Source of the DNA: an uncultured Bacteroides sp.
GTDB lineage: Bacteria > Bacteroidota > Bacteroidia > Bacteroidales > Bacteroidaceae
Assembly (NCBI RefSeq): GCF_949298305.1
Contig: NZ_CASFWU010000080.1
Location: 1 to 18,590, forward strand
DNA: 18,590 nt
Direction of reading: 5' to 3'
Shown here: positions 13,904-18,590 of the stretch, in pieces
How positions within the stretch are numbered: the stretch's first letter is position 1
How the letters are laid out: every line of letters begins with the position of its first letter
The notes under the pieces: generated by a model
Databases searched by the model: none
The model's input: the letters and a program-made list of their open reading frames with translations, nothing else
Told to the model about the DNA's origin: nothing
Translations under genes and position numbers: made by a program

Positions 13904-15598
13904 ATGAAAGATACAATTACAGGCGCAGAAGCCCTGATGCGTTCGCTGGAACACGAAGGGGTGCAGACAATATTCGGTTATCCGGGTGGAAGCATCATGC
14001 CGGTATTCGATGCCTTATACGACCACCGGAAGACGTTGAACCACATTCTGGTACGCCACGAACAGGGAGCCACACACGCCGCACAGGGCTTTGCCCGCGT
14101 GTCGGGCGAGGTAGGTGTCTGCCTGGTGACCAGCGGCCCCGGAGCCACCAATACCATCACCGGCATTGCCGACGCCATGATAGACAGCACGCCCATTGTG
14201 GTGATTGCCGGACAGGTGGGTACGGGCTTCCTCGGTACGGATGCTTTTCAGGAAGTCGATCTGGTAGGCATCACACAACCTATCACCAAGTGGAGCTACC
14301 AGATTCGCCGGGCCGAAGATGTGGCTTGGGCTGTGGCACGCGCCTTCTACATAGCACGCAGCGGACGTCCCGGTCCCGTAGTGCTCGACTTTGCCAAGAA
14401 CGCCCAGGTGGACAAGACGGAGTATGCGCTGGCAACGGTCGACTTCATCCGTAGCTACCAGCCGGTGCCCGATATGGACATGGAAGCCGTCCGCCAGGCT
14501 GCCGACCTCATCAACGCTGCCCAGCGTCCGTTGGTGCTTGTTGGTCAGGGTGTGGAGTTGGGAAATGCACAGGCCGAGTTGCTGGCTTTCATCGAAAAGG
14601 CCGGACTGCCTGCCGGACGCACTCTGTTGGGACTGTCGGCTTTGCCTTCCGACCATCCGCTGAACAAAGGCATGCTGGGTATGCACGGCAATCTGGGGCC
14701 GAACATCAATACCAACAAGTGCGACGTGCTGATAGCCGTAGGCATGCGCTTCGACGACCGTGTGACGGGCAACGTGGCTACTTATGCTCCACAGGCCAAA
14801 ATCATTCATTTCGATATCGACCCTGCCGAGATAGACAAGAACATCAAGACCGATGTAGCTGTGCTGGGCAACTGCAAAGAGACATTGCCCGCCGTTACCG
14901 AACTGCTGAAACCGGCCACGCACCAGGAGTGGCTCGACAGTTTCCGTACCTACGAAGAAGTAGAGGAAGAGAAGGTCATCCGTCCCGAACTGTGCCGCAC
15001 TACCCGCGAACTGAGCATGGGCGAAGTGGTACGTGCCGTGAGCGAGGCAACCCATAACGATGCTATCCTGGTGACCGACGTCGGCCAGAACCAGATGATG
15101 TCGGCCCGTTACTTCAAGTACACCCGTCCGCGCAGCATTGTCACTTCCGGCGGATTGGGCACGATGGGCTTCGGCCTTCCTGCCGCCATCGGTGCCACGT
15201 TCGGACGCCCCGACCGCACGGTTTGTGTCTTCATGGGCGACGGCGGCTTGCAGATGAACCTGCAGGAACTGGGCACGGTGATGGAACAAAAAGCACCTGT
15301 CAAGATGATTCTGTTGAACAATAACTACCTGGGCAACGTTCGTCAGTGGCAGGCCATGTTCTTCAACCGCCGTTACTCGTTCACGCCCATGCTGAACCCC
15401 GACTATATGCAGATAGCCGCGGCCTACGGCATTCCTTCGCGCCGTGTGATGGAGCGTTCGGAACTGGCCGATGCTATCCGTGAGATGCTGGCAACCGACG
15501 GTCCGTTCCTGCTCGAGACCTGTGTGGAAGAAGAAGGCAACGTGATGCCGATGACGCCTCCGGGCGGTTCGGTGAATCAGATGCTGTTGGAATGTTGA
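13904..15598 (+). CDS. ilvB: Acetolactate synthase, large catalytic subunit
   Basis: This thiamine-diphosphate enzyme condenses pyruvate with pyruvate or 2-oxobutyrate, the first shared step of the pathway. The 564-residue protein has the three-domain layout of the family: the PYR domain (about 1-165) with FGYPGGSIMPVFDAL and the catalytic glutamate E53 in RHEQGATHAAQGFAR; a central domain (about 190-330) with GMRFDDRVTG; and the PP domain (about 365-550) with GDGGLQMN (445-452) and NNN (472-474), the Mg/ThDP-binding motif. The start after the heptamer array (MKDTITGAEALM) is standard. It needs the small subunit encoded next for full activity and feedback control. Confidence 0.98.
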   Translation: MKDTITGAEALMRSLEHEGVQTIFGYPGGSIMPVFDALYDHRKTLNHILVRHEQGATHAAQGFARVSGEVGVCLVTSGPGATNTITGIADAMIDSTPIVVIAGQVGTGFLGTDAFQEVDLVGITQPITKWSYQIRRAEDVAWAVARAFYIARSGRPGPVVLDFAKNAQVDKTEYALATVDFIRSYQPVPDMDMEAVRQAADLINAAQRPLVLVGQGVELGNAQAELLAFIEKAGLPAGRTLLGLSALPSDHPLNKGMLGMHGNLGPNINTNKCDVLIAVGMRFDDRVTGNVATYAPQAKIIHFDIDPAEIDKNIKTDVAVLGNCKETLPAVTELLKPATHQEWLDSFRTYEEVEEEKVIRPELCRTTRELSMGEVVRAVSEATHNDAILVTDVGQNQMMSARYFKYTRPRSIVTSGGLGTMGFGLPAAIGATFGRPDRTVCVFMGDGGLQMNLQELGTVMEQKAPVKMILLNNNYLGNVRQWQAMFFNRRYSFTPMLNPDYMQIAAAYGIPSRRVMERSELADAIREMLATDGPFLLETCVEEEGNVMPMTPPGGSVNQMLLEC

Positions 15599-15607
15599 AA
15601 ATCAGAT

Positions 15608-15700
15608 ACGAGTAGACCGGTAGACGAGTTGACAAGGCTTCAGGTTACAAGGCATCTCTTCGTCTCCTTGTCAACTTGTTAACTCGTTAACTTGTCAACT
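15608..15700. repeat. Inverted octamer array between ilvB and ilvN
   Basis: Direct units GAGTAGAC, GTAGAC and GAGTTGAC (15608-15637) are followed by a 28-base loop and inverted units (15666-15700). AGTTGACAAGG (15627-15637) and CCTTGTCAACT (15666-15676) form a perfect 11-bp stem that extends to about 15 bp with wobble pairs. Confidence 0.88.
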
Positions 15701-15715
15701 AAAAAATAAAGAATT

Positions 15716-16294
15716 ATGACTGAAAAGACATTATATACCATCATCGTCCATTCGGAGAACATCGCCGGCTTGCTCAACCAGGTGACGGCTGTGTTCACCC
15801 GCAGGCAAATCAATATCGAGAGCCTGAACGTGTCCGCTTCTTCCATACAGGGCGTACATAAGTACACCATCACCGCCTGGACGGACAAGGACACCATCGA
15901 GAAGGTGACTAAGCAGATAACCAAGAAGATGGACGTGCTGCAGGCGCACTATTTCACCGACGATGAAATCTACCAGCACGAGATTGCCCTCTACAAGATA
16001 ACGACTCCCGCGCTGGAGCAGACCCCCGAGGTGTCCAAGGTCATCCGCAAGAACCATGCCCGCATTGTGGAGGTGAACCCGGTGTTCTCCATTGTCGAAC
16101 TGAACGGCATGAGCGACGACATCACCCACCTTTATCAGGAGTTGCAGGCTTTCGGCTGCGTGCTTCAGTTCGTGCGTTCGGGCCGTGTGGCCATCACCAC
16201 CAGCTGCTTCGAGCGGGTGAACGAATATCTGGCCGAACGTGAGGCAAAGTATCTGAAGAGTAAAGAAGATATGAGTAGACAAGTTAACGAGTAG
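15716..16294 (+). CDS. ilvN: Acetolactate synthase, small regulatory subunit
   Basis: The regulatory subunit binds end-product amino acids (valine in studied cases) and activates IlvB. The 192-residue protein has an N-terminal ACT domain (about 4-78, with HSENIAGLLNQVTAVFTRRQINIESLNVS) and the C-terminal ALS small-subunit domain (about 95-180, with ARIVEVNPVFSIVELNG and VLQFVRSGRVAITT). This two-domain length is normal. The last six residues (SRQVNE) and the TAG stop codon are written by the first octamers of the repeat array that begins at 16273, so the natural C-terminus has probably been replaced by repeat sequence. This tail lies outside both domains and should not harm function. Confidence 0.96.
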   Translation: MTEKTLYTIIVHSENIAGLLNQVTAVFTRRQINIESLNVSASSIQGVHKYTITAWTDKDTIEKVTKQITKKMDVLQAHYFTDDEIYQHEIALYKITTPALEQTPEVSKVIRKNHARIVEVNPVFSIVELNGMSDDITHLYQELQAFGCVLQFVRSGRVAITTSCFERVNEYLAEREAKYLKSKEDMSRQVNE

Positions 16295-16513
16295 ACGAGT
16301 TGACGAGTTGACAAGTAGACGAGTTGACAAGTAGACGAGTTGACAAGTTAACAAGTTGACAAGTAGACGAGTTGACAAGTAGACGAGTTGACAAGTAGAC
16401 GAGTTGACGAGTTGACAAGTAGACGAGTTGACAAGTAAACGAGTTAACAAGTTGACAAGTAATGAGTCCCTTTTCCCCCTCGTGGCCTCGTTAACTTGTC
16501 CCCTCGTCAACTA
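16273..16513. repeat. 23-copy octamer array with inverted tail between ilvN and the thioesterase gene
   Basis: Twenty-three uninterrupted 8-bp units of consensus RAGTWRAC run from 16273 to 16456. The variants GAGTTGAC, AAGTAGAC, AAGTTGAC, AAGTTAAC and GAGTAGAC are intermixed. A partial unit follows, then a unique loop, then inverted copies (CTCGTTAACTTGT and CTCGTCAAC) at 16488-16513. The first three units overlap the end of ilvN. Confidence 0.95.
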
Positions 16514-16557
16514 AACTTAAAAACTAAAAAACTTAAAAACTAACAATCCTCGAACCT

Positions 16558-17307
16558 ATGGACAACAAGATAGGAACCTATAATTTCGTAGCCGAGCCTT
16601 TTCACGTGGACTTTACGGGCAGGCTGACGCTGGGTGTATTGGGCAACCACCTGCTGAACTGTGCAGGCTTTCATGCCACCGAACGCGGTTTCGGCATGGC
16701 TACACTGAACGAGGAAAACTATACGTGGGTATTGTCCCGACTGGCTATCGAGATGGACGAGATGCCCTATCAGTACGAGACTTTTTCGGTGCAGACGTGG
16801 GTGGAGAACGTCTATCGCCTCTTCACCGACCGTAACTTTGCCATTGTCGGCAAGGACGGGCGCAAGATTGGTTATGCCCGGTCCGTATGGGCCATGATCA
16901 GCATGCAGACGCGCAAACCCATCGACCTGATGGCCATGCACGACGGCAGCATTGTGGACTATGTGTGCGACGAGCCTTGCCCCATTGCGAAGCCTTCGCG
17001 CATCAAAATCACCGCTACGGAGCCAGTGTCTACGCTGAAGGCCAGGTATAGCGACATCGACGTGAACGGCCATGTGAACAGCATCCGTTACATCGAGCAC
17101 ATCCTCGACCTCTTCCCGCTGGAGAAGTACCGTGCGGAGCGCATTCGTCGTTTCGAGATGGCCTACGTGGCCGAAAGCTACTACGGCGACGAACTTTCTT
17201 TCTATCTGGACGATGACGGCAACGGCGTCTACGGTGTGGAAGTGAAGAAGAACGGCGGTGAGACGGTCTGCCGGGCGAAAGTGGAGTTTGAGCAGTTGAC
17301 AAGTTGA
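16558..17307 (+). CDS. Acyl-ACP thioesterase
   Basis: The 249-residue protein is an acyl-ACP thioesterase of the FatA/FatB-like double hot-dog family (Pfam Acyl-ACP_TE). It hydrolyses acyl-ACP to free fatty acid and ACP in the cytoplasm. The N-terminal hot-dog spans about 1-125 (VDFTGRLTLGVLGNHLLNCAG, then WVENVYRLFTDRNF), the second about 155-247. The block YSDIDVNGHVNSIRYIEH carries D168, N170 and H172, matching the Asp-x-Asn-x-His catalytic set of plant enzymes. No transit peptide or membrane segment is present. Its place between ilvN and ilvC suggests co-regulation with branched-chain precursor supply, which fits the iso/anteiso fatty acids of Bacteroides, but the substrate is inferred. 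The final QLTS and the TGA stop codon lie inside octamer repeats. Confidence 0.92.
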   Translation: MDNKIGTYNFVAEPFHVDFTGRLTLGVLGNHLLNCAGFHATERGFGMATLNEENYTWVLSRLAIEMDEMPYQYETFSVQTWVENVYRLFTDRNFAIVGKDGRKIGYARSVWAMISMQTRKPIDLMAMHDGSIVDYVCDEPCPIAKPSRIKITATEPVSTLKARYSDIDVNGHVNSIRYIEHILDLFPLEKYRAERIRRFEMAYVAESYYGDELSFYLDDDGNGVYGVEVKKNGGETVCRAKVEFEQLTS

Positions 17308-17366
17308 CAAGAATACAAGTTGACGAGGACATGCCTTGTTGCCTGTAGCCTTGTCCACTTGTTCAC
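17294..17366. repeat. Inverted octamer array between the thioesterase gene and ilvC
   Basis: Direct AAGTTGAC-type units (17294-17329, one degenerate) overlap the end of the thioesterase gene. After a short loop, inverted units CCTTGTCCACTTGTTCACT (about 17349-17367) follow. It is a shorter, more decayed member of the same repeat family. Confidence 0.85.
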
Positions 17367-17426
17367 TAAAATAGATAAACTAAAATATTAACCAGGCGAA
17401 AGCCACAAATAAAAACTAAAACAAAA

Positions 17427-18470
17427 ATGGCACAATTGAATTTTGGCGGTGTTATCGAGAATGTGATGACCCGCGAAGAATTTCCTTTGGAGAAAGCACG
17501 TGAGATTTTGAAAGACGAAACCATCGCAGTAATCGGATATGGCGTACAGGGACCGGGCCAGGCCTGTAACCTGCGCGACAACGGTTTCAACGTCATCGTT
17601 GGCCAGCGTCCGGGCAAGACCTTCGAGAAGGCGATTGCCGACGGATGGGTACCGGGCGAAACCCTGTTCGGTATCGAAGAAGCAGCCGAAAAAGGTACCA
17701 TCGTGATGTGTCTGCTTTCCGACGCAGCTGTTATGTCGGTATGGCCTTCGCTGAAGCCGCACCTCACAGCCGGCAAAGCTCTCTATTTCTCACACGGCTT
17801 CGCCATCACTTGGAGCGACCGCACGGGTGTAGTTCCTCCCAAGGATATTGACGTCATCATGGTAGCTCCGAAGGGCTCGGGTACTTCACTCCGCACCATG
17901 TTCCTCGAAGGCCGCGGACTGAACTCTTCTTATGCCATCTATCAGGACGCTACGGGCAAGGCTATGGACCGCACGCTGGCACTGGGCATCGGCATCGGTT
18001 CCGGCTATCTGTTCGAGACCACTTTCCAGCGCGAGGCCACTTCCGACCTTACCGGCGAGCGCGGTTCGCTGATGGGCGCTATCCAGGGTCTGTTGCTGGC
18101 ACAGTACGAAGTGCTGCGTGAGAACGGCCACACGCCTTCCGAAGCCTTCAACGAAACGGTTGAGGAACTGACCCAGTCGTTGATGCCCCTCTTCGCCAAG
18201 AACGGCATGGACTGGATGTATGCCAACTGCTCCACTACCGCACAGCGTGGTGCCCTCGACTGGATGGGCCCGTTCCACGATGCCATCAAGCCCGTGGTTC
18301 AGAAGTTGTACGAGAGCGTGAAGTGTGGTAACGAAGCTCAGATTTCCATCGACAGCAACTCACAGCCCGACTACCGTGAAAAGCTGAATGCCGAGCTGAA
18401 GGCTCTGCGCGAAAGCGAAATGTGGCAGACTGCCGTTACGGTACGCAAGCTCCGTCCGGAAAACAACTGA
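17427..18470 (+). CDS. ilvC: Ketol-acid reductoisomerase
   Basis: This enzyme isomerises and reduces acetolactate or acetohydroxybutyrate to the dihydroxy acids used by IlvD. The 347-residue class I protein has a Rossmann domain with GYGVQG (37-42), followed by VGQRPGKTFEKA (58-69), the loop that decides cofactor preference. R61 and K64 point to NADPH, by inference. The knotted C-terminal domain holds the Mg ligands D207 and E211 in SDLTGERGSLMG. Family blocks HGFAITW (123-129) and APKGSGTSLR (147-156) are present. It is the last gene of the operon and is followed by a terminator. No leu genes follow within the window. Confidence 0.98.
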   Translation: MAQLNFGGVIENVMTREEFPLEKAREILKDETIAVIGYGVQGPGQACNLRDNGFNVIVGQRPGKTFEKAIADGWVPGETLFGIEEAAEKGTIVMCLLSDAAVMSVWPSLKPHLTAGKALYFSHGFAITWSDRTGVVPPKDIDVIMVAPKGSGTSLRTMFLEGRGLNSSYAIYQDATGKAMDRTLALGIGIGSGYLFETTFQREATSDLTGERGSLMGAIQGLLLAQYEVLRENGHTPSEAFNETVEELTQSLMPLFAKNGMDWMYANCSTTAQRGALDWMGPFHDAIKPVVQKLYESVKCGNEAQISIDSNSQPDYREKLNAELKALRESEMWQTAVTVRKLRPENN

Positions 18471-18494
18471 ATCATCTTCGTTTGAAGAAACCTC

Positions 18495-18542
18495 AGGGAG
18501 TGTCCCGGCCTGCGTTGCACGGCTGGGGCACTCCTTGTTTTT
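18495..18542 (+). terminator. Terminator of the ilv operon
   Basis: A 16-bp stem (18495-18510 with 18521-18536, three G-T pairs, no gaps) with a 10-base loop is followed by GTTTTT. It starts 25 bases after the ilvC stop codon. The remaining 48 bases of the window show no gene. Confidence 0.9.
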
Positions 18543-18590
18543 ATGGGGGAAACATTTCGGGTGTTGGAAATAATTTCTTTAATTTGTAGG

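Noticed and set aside
14015..15289. Minus-strand open frame of 424 codons opposite ilvB
   Set aside because: Antisense shadow of ilvB caused by G/C-rich codon use. No coherent domain.
16273..16456. CRISPR-like array
   Set aside because: The 8-bp units abut with no spacers, and there are no cas genes. It is a simple tandem repeat.
6863..18470. Horizontal transfer of the right half because of higher G/C at codon ends
   Set aside because: Gene content, promoter type and operon form are typical of Bacteroides, and the ilv genes are housekeeping. A codon-use difference alone is not enough.

Overview
The window looks like chromosomal DNA of a gut Bacteroides or a close Bacteroidales relative. Several start regions carry the Bacteroidota -7 promoter element TAnnTTTG, with no E. 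coli-type -10 box. Ribosome-binding regions are A-rich. Other family marks are a PCMD-type lipoprotein, a small PorT-like outer-membrane barrel, a FatA-like acyl-ACP thioesterase inside an ilv operon, and a promoter-to-terminator RNA directly after rplT. The species cannot be fixed from the sequence. The right half (from about 6.9 kb) uses visibly more G/C-ending codons than the left half, but the gene content argues against calling it foreign.

Layout. Bases 1-120: no gene seen. 121-6323 (+): translation block def, a TPR-repeat exported protein, thrS, infC, rpmI and rplT, closed by a strong terminator. rplT is broken: about 58 nt are missing from the middle and the frame is lost. 6392-6652 (+): an independent small RNA gene whose position and architecture match the Bacteroidales-1 RNA. 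6653-6862: hairpins only. 6863-8774 (-): a two-gene unit of a PCMD-type lipoprotein followed by an outer-membrane beta-barrel protein. 8775-9321: divergent intergenic region with a 21-bp repeat whose cores are palindromes. 9322-10602 (+): a CyuA/UPF0597-type cysteine desulfidase. 10720-11307 (-): a SlyD/FKBP-type prolyl isomerase with a Cys-rich tail and a long structured 5' leader. 11707-18542 (+): the branched-chain amino acid operon ilvD-ilvB-ilvN-thioesterase-ilvC, with its own promoter, leader peptide, attenuator and final terminator.

How it works together. The left block makes core translation factors: nascent-chain deformylation, threonyl-tRNA, IF3, bL35 and bL20. The right block converts pyruvate and 2-oxobutyrate to the 2-keto acid precursors of Val, Ile and Leu. 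Its leader encodes a 25-residue peptide in which 12 residues are Ile, Val or Leu, followed by mutually exclusive antiterminator and terminator stems, which is the layout of classical amino-acid attenuation. An acyl-ACP thioesterase sits between ilvN and ilvC, suggesting a link between branched-chain precursors and fatty acids.

The most unusual feature is a family of short tandem repeats (a heptamer, ATGAAGA-like, and an octamer, RAGTTGAC-like). They fill every intercistronic gap of the ilv operon and the gap between the desulfidase and slyD genes. Each gap has a direct array, a unique loop and inverted copies, so each can fold into a long hairpin. In two places the repeats run into the ends of the upstream genes.
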